Shown: positions 56,008 through 64,000, counted from the stretch's first letter. The stretch: DNA of 64,000 nt from Phreatobacter cathodiphilus (GCF_003008515.1 NZ_CP027668.1:1666001-1730000); one strand, 5' to 3'. Numbers and translations: made by a program. The notes: a model not told the origin generated them from the letters alone.

Positions 56008-56649
56008 TCAGGGCTGGTTGACCGGCGACTGGCGGTCGAAGAGATAGGCCAGCACGTCCTTGATCTGATCGATGGTCAGAACCTTCGATGAGCCGAAGCG
56101 CGGCATGTTCGAACAGGCGACCACCGCCTGGGCGTTGAAGATCTTGATATAGACGTCGCGGATCAGCTCCGGATCGTAGTTCCGATCCCGCCCGTAGCCG
56201 GCGAGGCTCGGCCCCAGCGTGCCGTAGCTGACCTCCTTCGGGTCCATCTGGTGGCAGGCGTAGCAATTGCCGCCTGCGACCGTCCCGGCCGGGTCGGAGA
56301 ACTGGAAGCCGCGGCCGTTGTTGGCGACTTGAAAGCCCTTGCGCCAGTCGCCGAGGAAATTGCCGTCGGGCGGCAGGACGACGGAGGCGCGCTCGCGCGC
56401 CTGGATCGCGTCCGCCTCGGCGGCCGAGACCTGGTTGCGCCGATCCGTGCAGGTCCGCTGTGTCGGGTCGAGCTCGGTGCGCGCGCGCCATTCCGGCGAG
56501 ACGCGCTGGAACATGGCGCCGATGAGGGCATCGACCCTGGCGGGATCGGCGGCGGGCCGGTCCTGGGTGGCGGCGGGGGTGACGACGAGCACCAGGCCGC
56601 AGGCGACCAGGGCGACGGCACGGACGAGGTGCGATGGGAACGAGACCAT
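56008..56649 (-). CDS. soxX: Sulfur oxidation c-type cytochrome SoxX
   Basis: A 213-residue exported monohaem cytochrome, partner of SoxA. The haem site is C129-x2-C132-H133 in GNCYACHQMD; the axial Met is likely in CSNMPRFG near the end. The signal peptide ends about residue 29. The region 35-115 precedes the haem domain and contains PEWRARTELDPTQRTC; it makes the protein longer than the compact SoxX forms. With SoxA it attaches thiosulfate to the SoxY cysteine. It is 12 bases after soxA. Confidence 0.93.
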   Translation of the reverse strand: MVSFPSHLVRAVALVACGLVLVVTPAATQDRPAADPARVDALIGAMFQRVSPEWRARTELDPTQRTCTDRRNQVSAAEADAIQARERASVVLPPDGNFLGDWRKGFQVANNGRGFQFSDPAGTVAGGNCYACHQMDPKEVSYGTLGPSLAGYGRDRNYDPELIRDVYIKIFNAQAVVACSNMPRFGSSKVLTIDQIKDVLAYLFDRQSPVNQP

Positions 56650-56661
56650 GGGACCCTCCGG

Positions 56662-57492
56662 TCAGCGCTTGATGGAGGGAACGGTGATCTCACCGCCCGC
56701 CGCCTGGACATTGAGGAACATCTGAAGAGCCGTCAGGCCGTCCGACGCATAGGCCGGTTCCGGCCAGCGCTGCTGGCGGAAACAGTCCCACAGACGATGC
56801 TGCATGGTCCTCAGAGCGCTCTGGGAGACGCGGTAGGTCGGCCAGGACCCCATGGTCTCCTGCGCCTGTTTGCCGGGCGTCGAGAAATCCGGGAGGCCCT
56901 GCAGGCGGATGCGCTTGCCGGGCTCGGCATGGCAGGTGGCGCAGGAGAAATCCATCACGCCGGCGCGACGGTAGAACATCGCCTCCCCCATGGCCGTCAT
57001 CTCCCGTTCGCGCGGATGTGAACTCTGAGGTTCTATCCGCAGGCCGTTGGACTTGTTGGCGATAAACGCGACGAGGTCCTCCATGTCGGAGGCCCGCCCC
57101 GGACCGGAGAACCGGCGCCGCACGACGTCGGCCGTGTCCAGCCCCTGGATCTTGTCCATGCACCAGAGCAGGCGCTGTTCGAGATCCATCACCCGGTCGG
57201 CGTCGGCGAAATAGCGCGGCAGCCGGGCATAGGCGCCCTCGAGCTTGCCCGGCCCCTCCCCGAGGTCGCAGGTCTCGAGCGAGACCGCCTTTGTCCCCCG
57301 CGCCTGCGACCACAGCACCTCGCCCCGATCCACCGCGAGATAGCCGGGATTGGCCATCGGATCGTTGATCATGGCGCGGTAGCGCTCGATCTCGCGTTCG
57401 CTCTCGTCCTGCGTCTGCGCCAGCGCGCCGGCCATGCCGGCACAGGTCACCGCCGCCGCGACGAGGGCACGTATCCCCCTCATTCGACCCAT
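56662..57492 (-). CDS. soxA: Sulfur oxidation c-type cytochrome SoxA
   Basis: A 276-residue exported cytochrome. One haem site is present (C184-x2-C187-H188, [10 protein letters not shown]). The axial/catalytic Cys is C237 in [10 protein letters not shown], which becomes a persulfide in studied enzymes. The N-terminal domain has C75 and C111, which would form a disulfide, in place of a second haem as in monohaem SoxA forms. The signal peptide ends after ALA (residue 25). The start at 57492 has AAGGAG upstream. It is the first gene of the leftward unit and divergent from soxY. Confidence 0.94.
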   Translation of the reverse strand: MGRMRGIRALVAAAVTCAGMAGALAQTQDESEREIERYRAMINDPMANPGYLAVDRGEVLWSQARGTKAVSLETCDLGEGPGKLEGAYARLPRYFADADRVMDLEQRLLWCMDKIQGLDTADVVRRRFSGPGRASDMEDLVAFIANKSNGLRIEPQSSHPREREMTAMGEAMFYRRAGVMDFSCATCHAEPGKRIRLQGLPDFSTPGKQAQETMGSWPTYRVSQSALRTMQHRLWDCFRQQRWPEPAYASDGLTALQMFLNVQAAGGEITVPSIKR

Positions 57493-57688
57493 GGTAGTCT
57501 CCTTGGTGTCCTCAGCGGTCGCTCTCTGGCGGAGCGATCCGGCAAGCGTCGTCTTTCGCGCTTTACATTCACGAAAAACTATATTCCTATATATCGAAGC
57601 TTGCAGGCATGGACCTGCGGCGTCAAGAAGAAGATCGAACGGTTCCAAGAGAGAATCGTCGGGTTTGGAAACCACGAAGGAGGTCCCC
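57493..57688. promoter_or_regulatory. Divergent sox regulatory region (soxA / soxY)
   Basis: The 196-base gap between the divergent soxA and soxY genes should hold both promoters. An unusually AT-rich patch at 57560-57598 contains the repeated word ATTC (57567-57570 and 57583-57586) and a TTC-N9-GAA inverted repeat at 57584-57598, one base off the ATTC-N8-GAAT spacing of SqrR/SoxR-type sites. No clear -35/-10 pair could be fixed. Binding by SoxR is inferred from context. Confidence 0.5.
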
Positions 57689-58153
57689 ATGGCGGGTCCA
57701 ATCGTCTGCCGGACGAGACGCAGCGTGTTGCGCATGGCGGCCCTCGCGGCCGCGGCTTCCGTCATCGCGCCGAGCCTCTCCAGGGCCGACGCCAAGGCGG
57801 TCGAGGCCGAGATCAAGAAGCTGTACGACGGCAAGACCATGGCCGAGGGCCGGGTGAAGCTGGACGTGCCGCAGATCGCCGAGAACGGCCTCGTCGTGCC
57901 CATCACCGTCGACGTCGAGAGCCCGATGACCGAGCAGAACTACGTCAAGGCGGTGCACGTCTTCGCCGACGGCAACCCCCTGCCCGGCGTCTTCACCTTC
58001 CGCTTCTCGCCGCTGTCGGGCCGGGCTTCCGCCTCCACCCGCATGCGCCTCGCGCAGACGCAAAACATCGTCGCGGTCGCCGAGATGTCGGACGGATCGC
58101 TGTTCACCACCAAGGCCGAGGTGAAGGTCACCATCGGCGGCTGCGGCGGCTGA
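57689..58153 (+). CDS. soxY: Thiosulfate oxidation carrier protein SoxY
   Basis: A 154-residue exported protein with a twin-arginine-like leader ([17 protein letters not shown], cleaved near residue 33). It ends in the swinging arm VTIGGCGG, whose Cys152 carries all sulfur intermediates of the Sox cycle. The Ig-like core contains [18 protein letters not shown]. An AAGGAGGT ribosome site sits 6 bases before the ATG. It is the first gene of the rightward unit, 14 bases before soxZ. Identity is certain. Confidence 0.97.
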   Translation: MAGPIVCRTRRSVLRMAALAAAASVIAPSLSRADAKAVEAEIKKLYDGKTMAEGRVKLDVPQIAENGLVVPITVDVESPMTEQNYVKAVHVFADGNPLPGVFTFRFSPLSGRASASTRMRLAQTQNIVAVAEMSDGSLFTTKAEVKVTIGGCGG

Positions 58154-58167
58154 GGGAGGATAGAGCC

Positions 58168-58497
58168 ATGTCGACGAGACCCACTCCCCGCGTCCGCGTT
58201 CCCGGCACCATCAAGGCCGGCGACACCGTCGAGGTGAAGACCCTCATCTCCCACGAGATGGAGAGCGGCCAGCGCCGCGGCCAGGACGGCAAGCCGATCC
58301 CGCGCAAGATCATCAACCGCTTCACCGCGACCTTCAACGGCAAGCCTGTCTTCGACGCCGACTGGCACGCCTCCATCTCGGCCAATCCCTATCAGTCCTT
58401 CTTCTTCAAACCGTCCGAGAGCGGCGAGCTGAAGATGGTCTGGAAGGACGACGACGGCTCCGAGTACACGGCCACCAGCCGCATCACCGTCAGCTAG
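58168..58497 (+). CDS. soxZ: Thiosulfate oxidation carrier complex protein SoxZ
   Basis: A 109-residue protein without its own leader, as is normal: it is exported bound to SoxY. Family segments are AGDTVEVKTLISHEMESGQR, NRFTATFNGKPVFDADWH and ISANPYQSFFFKPSESG. It forms the SoxYZ heterodimer. The GGGAGGA ribosome site overlaps the soxY stop. Identity is certain. Confidence 0.97.
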   Translation: MSTRPTPRVRVPGTIKAGDTVEVKTLISHEMESGQRRGQDGKPIPRKIINRFTATFNGKPVFDADWHASISANPYQSFFFKPSESGELKMVWKDDDGSEYTATSRITVS

Positions 58498-58556
58498 ACC
58501 AGGGCCGGGCGCGCCCGGCGCGCCCGCACCGCCTCCTTCGAGCGACAGGACACCCC

Positions 58557-60254
58557 ATGATCTCGCGCAGGCACTTCCTGCATGCGACGGCGGCTGCCCA
58601 TGCCCTGGCCACGGCCTCGGGGCTGGGTCCGCTCGGTCGCGCCGCCGCCCAGCAGCGCCTGACGGAAGCGGACATCCTCCGTTTCGAGCCGCTGGGCCAG
58701 GTGACCATCCTGCACGTCACCGACATCCACGCCCAGCTCGTGCCGCTGCATTTCCGCGAGCCCTCCATCAACCTCGGGGTCGGCCCCGCCAAGGGCAAGC
58801 CGCCCCACCTCACCGACCAGGCCTTCCGCGACTTCTTCAAGGTCGCCAACGGCACCGCCGAGGCCCACGCCCTCACCGCCGATGACTTCACCCAACTCGC
58901 CCGCACCTATGGCCGCATGGGCGGCATGGACCGGGTGGCGCGCCTCGTCTCCGCCGTCCGGGCCGAGCGCGGCGCGGACAAGGTGCTGCTGCTCGACGGC
59001 GGCGATACCTGGCAGGGCTCGTGGACGGCGCTGCAGACGCGCGGCGACGACATGGTCCAGGTGATGAACGCCCTCGGCGTCGAGGCCATGGCCTCGCATT
59101 GGGAGTTCACCTATGGCGAGGACCGCGTGAAGGAGCTGGCGGAGACGTCCAAGGCCGCCTTCCTCGCCCAGAACATCCGCGACAACGAATGGCAGGAGCC
59201 GGTCTTCGAGCCGCGCAAGGTCTTCGAAAAGGGGGGCGCGAGGATCGCCGTCATCGGCCAGGCCTTCCCGCGGACGCCGATCGCCAATCCCCGCTGGATG
59301 ATCCCCAAATGGGAGTTCGGCCTGCGCGAGGAGGACGTCCAGAAACAGGTCGACGAGGCACGCGCCGAGGGCGCCGACGTGGTCGTGCTCCTCTCGCACA
59401 ACGGTTTCGACGTCGACGCCAAGCTCGCGACCCGCGTCAACGGGATTGACGTCATCCTCACCGCCCATACGCACGACGCCATGCCGGGCGTGGTGACGGC
59501 CGGCCGGACGATCCTCGTCGCCACCGGCTCGCACGGAAAATTCGTCTCGCGCCTCGACCTCGATATCCGCGACAAGAAGGTGGCCGGCTATCGCTACAAG
59601 CTTTTGCCGGTCTTCTCCGACGCCATCCGGCCCGACGCCACCATGGCCGGCCTGGTCGAGACGATCCGCAAGCCCTTCGCCGGCGCCCTCGCCGAGGAGA
59701 TCGGCCGCACCGACAGCCTTCTCTACCGGCGGGGCAATTTCAACGGCACCTTCGACGACCTGATCGCCGAGGCCATGCTCGCCGAGCGCGACGCCGAGAT
59801 CGCGCTGACCCCCGGCTTCCGCTGGGGCGGAACGCTCCTGCCCGGCGATCCCATCACCTTCGAGGCCATCTCCAACGCCACAGCCATCACCTACCCGGCC
59901 TGCTACCGGATGGAGATGACCGGCGGCCAGCTCAAGGAGATCCTCGAAGACATCGCCGACAACATCTTCCACCCCGACCCCTACTTCCAGGGCGGCGGCG
60001 ACATGGTTCGAGTCGGCGGTGTCGGCTATGCCATCGACGTCTCGGCCCCCATGGGTCGGCGCATCTCCGACCTCACGCTGTTGAAGACCGGGCGTCCGCT
60101 GGAGGCCTCGAAGGCCTACACGGTCGCCGGCTGGGCGAGCGTCAACCAGGGCACCCAGGGCCCGCCGATCTGGGACGTGGTCAAGGCCCATGTCGCGCGC
60201 CACAAGACCATCCGAATCGAACCCAACTCCGCCGTGAAGGTCAGCGGCGCATGA
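58557..60254 (+). CDS. soxB: Thiosulfohydrolase SoxB
   Basis: A 565-residue exported dimanganese enzyme of the 5'-nucleotidase type that cuts sulfate from the SoxY Cys-sulfonate. The leader SRRHFLHATAAAHALA is of twin-arginine type. Metal-site motifs are LHVTDIHAQLVPLH (D56, H58), LLDGGDTWQGS, LLSHNGFD and LTAHTHDAMPG. The C-terminal domain has PGFRWGGTLLPGDPIT. The length is normal. It is 59 bases after soxZ and overlaps soxC by 4 bases. Identity is certain. Confidence 0.97.
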   Translation: MISRRHFLHATAAAHALATASGLGPLGRAAAQQRLTEADILRFEPLGQVTILHVTDIHAQLVPLHFREPSINLGVGPAKGKPPHLTDQAFRDFFKVANGTAEAHALTADDFTQLARTYGRMGGMDRVARLVSAVRAERGADKVLLLDGGDTWQGSWTALQTRGDDMVQVMNALGVEAMASHWEFTYGEDRVKELAETSKAAFLAQNIRDNEWQEPVFEPRKVFEKGGARIAVIGQAFPRTPIANPRWMIPKWEFGLREEDVQKQVDEARAEGADVVVLLSHNGFDVDAKLATRVNGIDVILTAHTHDAMPGVVTAGRTILVATGSHGKFVSRLDLDIRDKKVAGYRYKLLPVFSDAIRPDATMAGLVETIRKPFAGALAEEIGRTDSLLYRRGNFNGTFDDLIAEAMLAERDAEIALTPGFRWGGTLLPGDPITFEAISNATAITYPACYRMEMTGGQLKEILEDIADNIFHPDPYFQGGGDMVRVGGVGYAIDVSAPMGRRISDLTLLKTGRPLEASKAYTVAGWASVNQGTQGPPIWDVVKAHVARHKTIRIEPNSAVKVSGA

Positions 60255-61579
60255 CGAGGATCACGATCCCCCAGGAGACCGCCATGACGGATACCGGCAT
60301 GACGCCGCGCGAGACGACGCGGCTCGACAGGCGAGGCTTTCTCGGAGCGGCCGGCCTCGCCGGCGCCGGCCTCGCCGCCACGGCAACCGGCCTGAGGGCC
60401 GCCCCGCCCGCCGCTCCCGACCCGCTCATCACCACCGTGCAGGACTGGGCGCGCACGCTCGGCGACGGCGTCCAGGCCCGTCCCTACGGCTCGCCCTCGC
60501 AGTACGAGAAGCACGTCGTGCGCCGCGACGTCGAATGGCTGACGGCGAGCCGCGAATCCTCGGTCAACTTCACGCCGCTGCACGAGCTCGACGGCATCAT
60601 CACGCCCTCGGGCCTGTGCTTCGAGCGCCACCACGGCGGCATCGCCGAGATCGAGCCGGGCAAGCACCGGCTGATGATCAACGGCCTCGTCGACAAGCCC
60701 ATGGTCTTCACGGTCGAGGACCTCAAGCGCTTCCCCGGCCGGCAGAACCACGCCTATTTCCTCGAATGCGCCGCCAATTCCGGCATGGAATGGCGCGGCG
60801 CCCAGCTCAACGGCTGCCAGTTCACCCACGGCATGGTCCACAACGTCTGGTACACCGGCATTCCCCTGAAGACCCTCTTGGACGAGGCCGGCGTCAGGAC
60901 GAATGCGAAGTGGCTCCTGGCGGAGGGGGCCGACTCCTCCGGCATGACCCGCTCGATCCCTCTCGAGAAGGGCCTGAAGGACTGCCTCGTCGTCTGGTCG
61001 ATGAACGGCGAGGCCCTGCGTCCCGAACAGGGCTATCCGGTCCGCCTCGTCGTTCCCGGCTGGGAAGGCAACATGTGGGTCAAGTGGCTGCGCCGCATCG
61101 AGGTCGGCGACCAGCCCTGGCACCAGCGGGAGGAGACGTCGAAATACACCGACCTCCTCGCCGACGGCCGCTCGCGCCGCTTCACCTTCGTCATGGATGC
61201 GAAATCGGTGGTGACGAACCCCTCCCCCCAGGCACCGCTGAAGCACAAGGGCCCGAACGTCCTCTCCGGCCTCGCCTGGTCGGGCCGCGGCCGCATCAGC
61301 CGCGTCGACGTCTCGCTCGACGGCGGCCGCAACTGGCGCAGCGCCCGCATCGACGGGCCGGTCCTGCCGATGTCGCTGACCCGCTTCTATGTCGACTTCG
61401 ACTGGAACGGCCAGGAGATGATGATCCAGTCCCGCGCCATCGACGAAACCGGCTACGTTCAGCCGACCAAGGACGAATTGCGCAAGGTGCGCGGCGTCAA
61501 CTCCATCTACCACAACAACGGCATCCAGACCTGGCTGGTGCACGCCAACGGGGAGACCGAAAATGTCGAGATCGGCTGA
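60251..61579 (+). CDS. soxC: Sulfite/sulfane dehydrogenase molybdopterin subunit SoxC
   Basis: A 442-residue exported molybdenum enzyme of the sulfite-oxidase family. With SoxD it removes six electrons from the SoxY-bound sulfane sulfur. A twin-arginine leader is seen in LDRRGFLGAAGLAGAG. The Mo-ligand Cys lies in YFLECAANSGMEWRG. Other segments are RLVVPGWEGNMWVKWLRRIE and YHNNGIQTWLVHANGE. The ATG at 60251 overlaps the soxB stop (ATGA); internal starts at 60284 and 60299 are possible. It overlaps soxD by 17 bases. Its presence means complete oxidation to sulfate is likely. Confidence 0.95.
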   Translation: MTRITIPQETAMTDTGMTPRETTRLDRRGFLGAAGLAGAGLAATATGLRAAPPAAPDPLITTVQDWARTLGDGVQARPYGSPSQYEKHVVRRDVEWLTASRESSVNFTPLHELDGIITPSGLCFERHHGGIAEIEPGKHRLMINGLVDKPMVFTVEDLKRFPGRQNHAYFLECAANSGMEWRGAQLNGCQFTHGMVHNVWYTGIPLKTLLDEAGVRTNAKWLLAEGADSSGMTRSIPLEKGLKDCLVVWSMNGEALRPEQGYPVRLVVPGWEGNMWVKWLRRIEVGDQPWHQREETSKYTDLLADGRSRRFTFVMDAKSVVTNPSPQAPLKHKGPNVLSGLAWSGRGRISRVDVSLDGGRNWRSARIDGPVLPMSLTRFYVDFDWNGQEMMIQSRAIDETGYVQPTKDELRKVRGVNSIYHNNGIQTWLVHANGETENVEIG

Positions 61580-62276
61580 GCTCCTCGCGGGCGCGACGCT
61601 GCTCGCCGGCCTCGCGTGGGCCGGCATGGGTCTCGCCCAGCAGCGGCCGGCGGCCGCCCCCGCCGCTGTCCCCGCCGCGGCGCAACCCGCCAAGACCGGG
61701 CTCGGCCGCGAGGCCCACCCGGCCGAGGTCGCGGCCTGGTCCATCGCCGTGCGCCCGGATGGCCAGGGTCTTCCCCCCGGCCGCGGCAGCGTCAAACAGG
61801 GCGAGGACATCTTCCAAACCCAGTGCGCCGCCTGCCACGGCGAATTCGGCGAGGGCGCCGGACGCTGGCCGGTCCTCGCCGGCGGCCGCGGCTCGCTGAA
61901 GGGCGAGAACCCGGAAAAGACCCTCGGCTCCTTCTGGCCCTATCTCTCCACCACCTTCGACTACGTCCGCCGTGCCATGCCCTACGGCAACGCCCAGTCG
62001 CTCTCCAACGACGAGGTCTACGCCCTCACCGCCTACATCATGTTCCTCAACGACCTGGTGCCGGAGAGCTTCGAGCTGACGCGGGAGAACTTCACCTCCA
62101 TCCCCATGCCCAATGTCGGCGGCTTCTACGACGACGACCGCGAGACCAGCGAGCGCGCCTTCTGGAACCCCAATCCCTGCATGAGCGATTGCCGGCCGAC
62201 GCCGCCGCGGGTCACCGGCCGCGCCCGTGTCATCGACGTGACGCCCGAAGGGCGGAGCGGGCCGAGGGTCGAATGA
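61563..62276 (+). CDS. soxD: Sulfane dehydrogenase cytochrome subunit SoxD (single-haem form)
   Basis: A 237-residue exported cytochrome with a signal sequence (residues 1-25). Its single haem site is C88-x2-C91-H92 in QCAACHGEFG. The following GAGRWPVLAGGRGSL and the YVRRAMPYGNAQSLSNDEVY segment are typical of the N-terminal domain of SoxD. The Paracoccus protein is about 384 residues with a second haem domain; here the chain ends after RVIDVTPEGRSGP. No stop or frameshift remnant of a second haem domain follows. The next gene encodes a separate small cytochrome. Confidence 0.9.
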   Translation: MSRSAELLAGATLLAGLAWAGMGLAQQRPAAAPAAVPAAAQPAKTGLGREAHPAEVAAWSIAVRPDGQGLPPGRGSVKQGEDIFQTQCAACHGEFGEGAGRWPVLAGGRGSLKGENPEKTLGSFWPYLSTTFDYVRRAMPYGNAQSLSNDEVYALTAYIMFLNDLVPESFELTRENFTSIPMPNVGGFYDDDRETSERAFWNPNPCMSDCRPTPPRVTGRARVIDVTPEGRSGPRVE

Positions 62277-62602
62277 CGAGGCGCTGGCGATCCCCCGCGC
62301 TGGCCTGGCTCGCCCTTGCGGCGGCCGCTGTCGGGACGGCGGGCCCGGCGCATGCGGGCGACCCCGCGCTCGGCGAATATCTGTCGGCCGAATGCGTCAC
62401 CTGCCACCAGCTCTCGGGCCGGCAGGTCGGCGGCATCCCCGCCATCATCGGCCTGCCGGAAGACGCCTTCGTGGCGCTGATGGAGAGCTATCGGCGCCGC
62501 GAGCGCGAGAACCAGGTCATGCAGGCCATGGCCTCGCGCCTCTCTCCCGAGGAGGTGGCGGCCCTCGCCGCCTATTTCGGCGGCCTCAAGCCGCAGAACT
62601 GA
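62273..62602 (+). CDS. Small c-type cytochrome (SoxE/FccA-like)
   Basis: A 109-residue exported monohaem cytochrome with a signal peptide of about 28 residues (ending AHAGD). The haem site is C41-x2-C44-H45 in AECVTCHQLSG. GGIPAIIGLPEDAFVALMES and a Met-containing VMQAMASRLSPEEV follow. It resembles the cytochrome subunit of flavocytochrome c sulfide dehydrogenase and fits the soxF flavoprotein two genes on. Alternatively it replaces the missing second haem of SoxD. It overlaps soxD by 4 bases. Confidence 0.85.
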   Translation: MTRRWRSPALAWLALAAAAVGTAGPAHAGDPALGEYLSAECVTCHQLSGRQVGGIPAIIGLPEDAFVALMESYRRRERENQVMQAMASRLSPEEVAALAAYFGGLKPQN

Positions 62603-62628
62603 CCCCAGCGAGCAAGGCGGAGGACGTG

Positions 62629-63138
62629 ATGCCCGACATCGACCGCAGGATCCTCATCGGCGGGGCGGCACTCGCCACCGCCGCGGCCACCGCGCCGGCG
62701 GGCGCGACGCCCATGCTGCAGTTCTCCGATCTGAAGAAGGAGGCGGACGTCGCCTGCCTCTACCATTGCGATTTCGGCGACCCGCCGCGCTTCGTGCAGA
62801 TGCTGACCAATATCGGCAACCACTTCTCCGCCTACGGCGCCGACCCCTTCGCCATCCAGCTCGTCGTCGTCGCCCACGGCGCCGGTGTGAAGTTCTTCCT
62901 CGAGACCCTCGAGGGCACGAGCTGGCGGGACGAGGCCATGGTGCCGCAGATCTTCGACCGCGTGGCCCTGCAGGCCAAGAACGGCCTGAAGGTGCATCTG
63001 TGCGACATCACCTTCCAGCGCCTCAATCTCGACCGCTCCAAGGTGAGGAAGGCCGATTTCATCAGCTTCGTGCCTTCGGGCGTCGCCACCGTCGCGGCGC
63101 TGCAGGCGAAGGGCTTCGCCTATCTGAAAATCGGCTAG
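62629..63138 (+). CDS. Exported DsrE-family protein
   Basis: A 169-residue protein of the DsrE/YchN-like sulfur-relay fold. The leader DRRILIGGAALATAAATAPAG suggests export, unlike the cytoplasmic DsrE/TusD proteins. Cysteines are C43 and C47 in VACLYHCDFG and C125 in VHLCDITF; C125 lies where DsrE-like proteins often have their active Cys. It is encoded between the small cytochrome and soxF. A role as periplasmic sulfur carrier or persulfide handler is inferred. The start was taken at the ATG after GGAGGACG. Confidence 0.82.
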   Translation: MPDIDRRILIGGAALATAAATAPAGATPMLQFSDLKKEADVACLYHCDFGDPPRFVQMLTNIGNHFSAYGADPFAIQLVVVAHGAGVKFFLETLEGTSWRDEAMVPQIFDRVALQAKNGLKVHLCDITFQRLNLDRSKVRKADFISFVPSGVATVAALQAKGFAYLKIG

Positions 63139-63193
63139 AGTTCCGCCGCAAGGCCGGGCCAACCGGCCGCGAACGATCACGGGAGGACGACCA

Positions 63194-64000
63194 ATGACGA
63201 TCCATCGCAGGCAATTCCTCGCAGCGGGCGGCGCCGCTGCGGCCGTGGCCCTCGGCGCTCCGGCCGTTCTCGGCCAGGCGCGGGCGCGCGTCGTCGTGGT
63301 GGGCGGTGGCCCCGGCGGCGTCACCGCGGCCAAATACATCGCCAAGGACGCCCGCAACGCCATCGACGTGGTTCTGGTTGAGCCGCAGCGCCAGTTCACC
63401 ACCTGCTTCCACTCCAACCTTTATCTCGGCGGCTATCGCAGCTTCGAATCCATCACCCACGGCTACGACAAGGTCTCGGCGGCCAACGGCTTCCGCATGA
63501 ACCATCAGATGGCGACGCGCGTGGACCGGGAGAAGAAGGAGGTCGTCCTCGCCGACGGTTCCCGCCTCGGCTATGAGCGGCTCGTCCTGTCGCCGGGTAT
63601 CGACCTGAAATACGACTCCGTCCCGGGCTGGGGCCGTGAGCACGAGGAGGCCATGCCCCATGCCTGGCGGGCGGGCCCCCAGACCCAGCTCCTCAAGGCG
63701 CGGCTCGACGCGGTGCCGGACGGTGGGGTCGTTGTCATGATCGCTCCGCCCAACCCCTATCGCTGCCCGCCGGGCCCCTACGAGCGCGTCTCGATGATGG
63801 CCCATGTGCTGAAGGCCTCGGGCCGGACACGGGCCAAGATCATCGTCCTCGACCCCAAGGAGAGCTTTTCCAAGCAGGGCCTCTTCCAGGAGGGCTGGGA
63901 GAAGCACTATCCCGGCATGGTCGAGTGGATCGGCCCGAAGGTCCACGACGGCATCAAGTCGGTGGATCCGAAGACCAACACCGTCGTCACCGGTTTCGAG
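63194..64000 (+). CDS. soxF: Flavocytochrome c sulfide dehydrogenase flavoprotein SoxF (cut by window end)
   Basis: The first 269 residues of an exported FAD protein; the family is about 400-430. The leader is HRRQFLAAGGAAAAVALGAP (twin-arginine type). The dinucleotide-binding motif is VVVVGGGPGGVTAAKYIA. The segment QFTTCFHSNLYLGG holds a Cys in the region where relatives bind FAD covalently. It oxidises sulfide and passes electrons to a cytochrome c. It follows the DsrE-like gene by 55 bases with a GGGAGGA ribosome site. The rest lies beyond base 64000. Confidence 0.92.
   Translation, partial: MTIHRRQFLAAGGAAAAVALGAPAVLGQARARVVVVGGGPGGVTAAKYIAKDARNAIDVVLVEPQRQFTTCFHSNLYLGGYRSFESITHGYDKVSAANGFRMNHQMATRVDREKKEVVLADGSRLGYERLVLSPGIDLKYDSVPGWGREHEEAMPHAWRAGPQTQLLKARLDAVPDGGVVVMIAPPNPYRCPPGPYERVSMMAHVLKASGRTRAKIIVLDPKESFSKQGLFQEGWEKHYPGMVEWIGPKVHDGIKSVDPKTNTVVTGFE

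Overview
This is a very GC-rich, densely packed chromosomal window from an alphaproteobacterium. The best fit is the order Hyphomicrobiales (Rhizobiales), but genus and species cannot be read from the sequence. The evidence is the conserved block dgt-argS-SPOR-nagZ-scpA-scpB-tatABC, the set pcm-tolC-popZ-valS, an AapJQMP general amino-acid transporter, an ExoR-like protein and a lithotrophic sox cluster. No insertion sequence, prophage or CRISPR array is visible. Long open frames on the opposite strand are mostly GC-driven shadows. No gap between genes exceeds 300 bases.

Region 1 (1-4364, leftward) is a urease operon read ureD, ureA, hupE/ureJ, a DUF1272 zinc-cysteine protein, ureB, ureC (cut by the window edge). 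An AbrB/PIN (VapBC-type) toxin-antitoxin pair lies between ureB and ureC. An inverted repeat covers the antitoxin ribosome binding site, and a GCAC-N7-GTGC (NtrC-type) site lies upstream of ureD.

Region 2 (4365-16698, mostly leftward) holds envelope and chromosome housekeeping genes: pssA and psd (phosphatidylethanolamine synthesis), tatABC, an orphan Fe3+/polyamine-type ABC ATPase, scpB, scpA, nagZ, a large SPOR protein, argS and dgt. Region 3 (16863-30233) has erpA, a PPOX flavoprotein, xthA, a cytochrome P450, an ExoR-like Sel1 protein, ilvD, valS with a clear terminator, an MFS carrier, popZ, tolC, pcm and tRNA-Cys.

Region 4 (30243-43999) has a small membrane protein, tRNA-Asn with a strong terminator, a DNA photolyase, cfa, a cysK-alaX-sseA cysteine cluster, the aapJQMP transporter (leftward), metC, a PAP2 phosphatase and a VUT-type membrane protein. 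Region 5 (44080-54040) is a probable uptake and catabolic unit. It contains an SDR dehydrogenase, a TIM-barrel isomerase/epimerase, two different family-5 substrate-binding proteins, both ATPases and both permeases of a peptide/nickel-type ABC transporter, and an exported metallo-beta-lactamase-fold hydrolase.

Region 6 (54045-64000) is a thiosulfate-oxidation (sox) cluster in two divergent units. Leftward: soxA, soxX, soxS, soxR, and a YeeE/YedE sulfur permease. Rightward: soxY, soxZ, soxB, soxC, soxD, a cytochrome c (soxE-like), a periplasmic DsrE-like protein, and soxF (cut by the window end). SoxY carries the sulfur on its C-terminal Cys, SoxXA attaches it, SoxB hydrolyses sulfate off, SoxCD oxidises the sulfane sulfur, SoxS keeps SoxY reduced, and SoxR is a likely persulfide-sensing repressor. 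SoxD here has only one haem domain.
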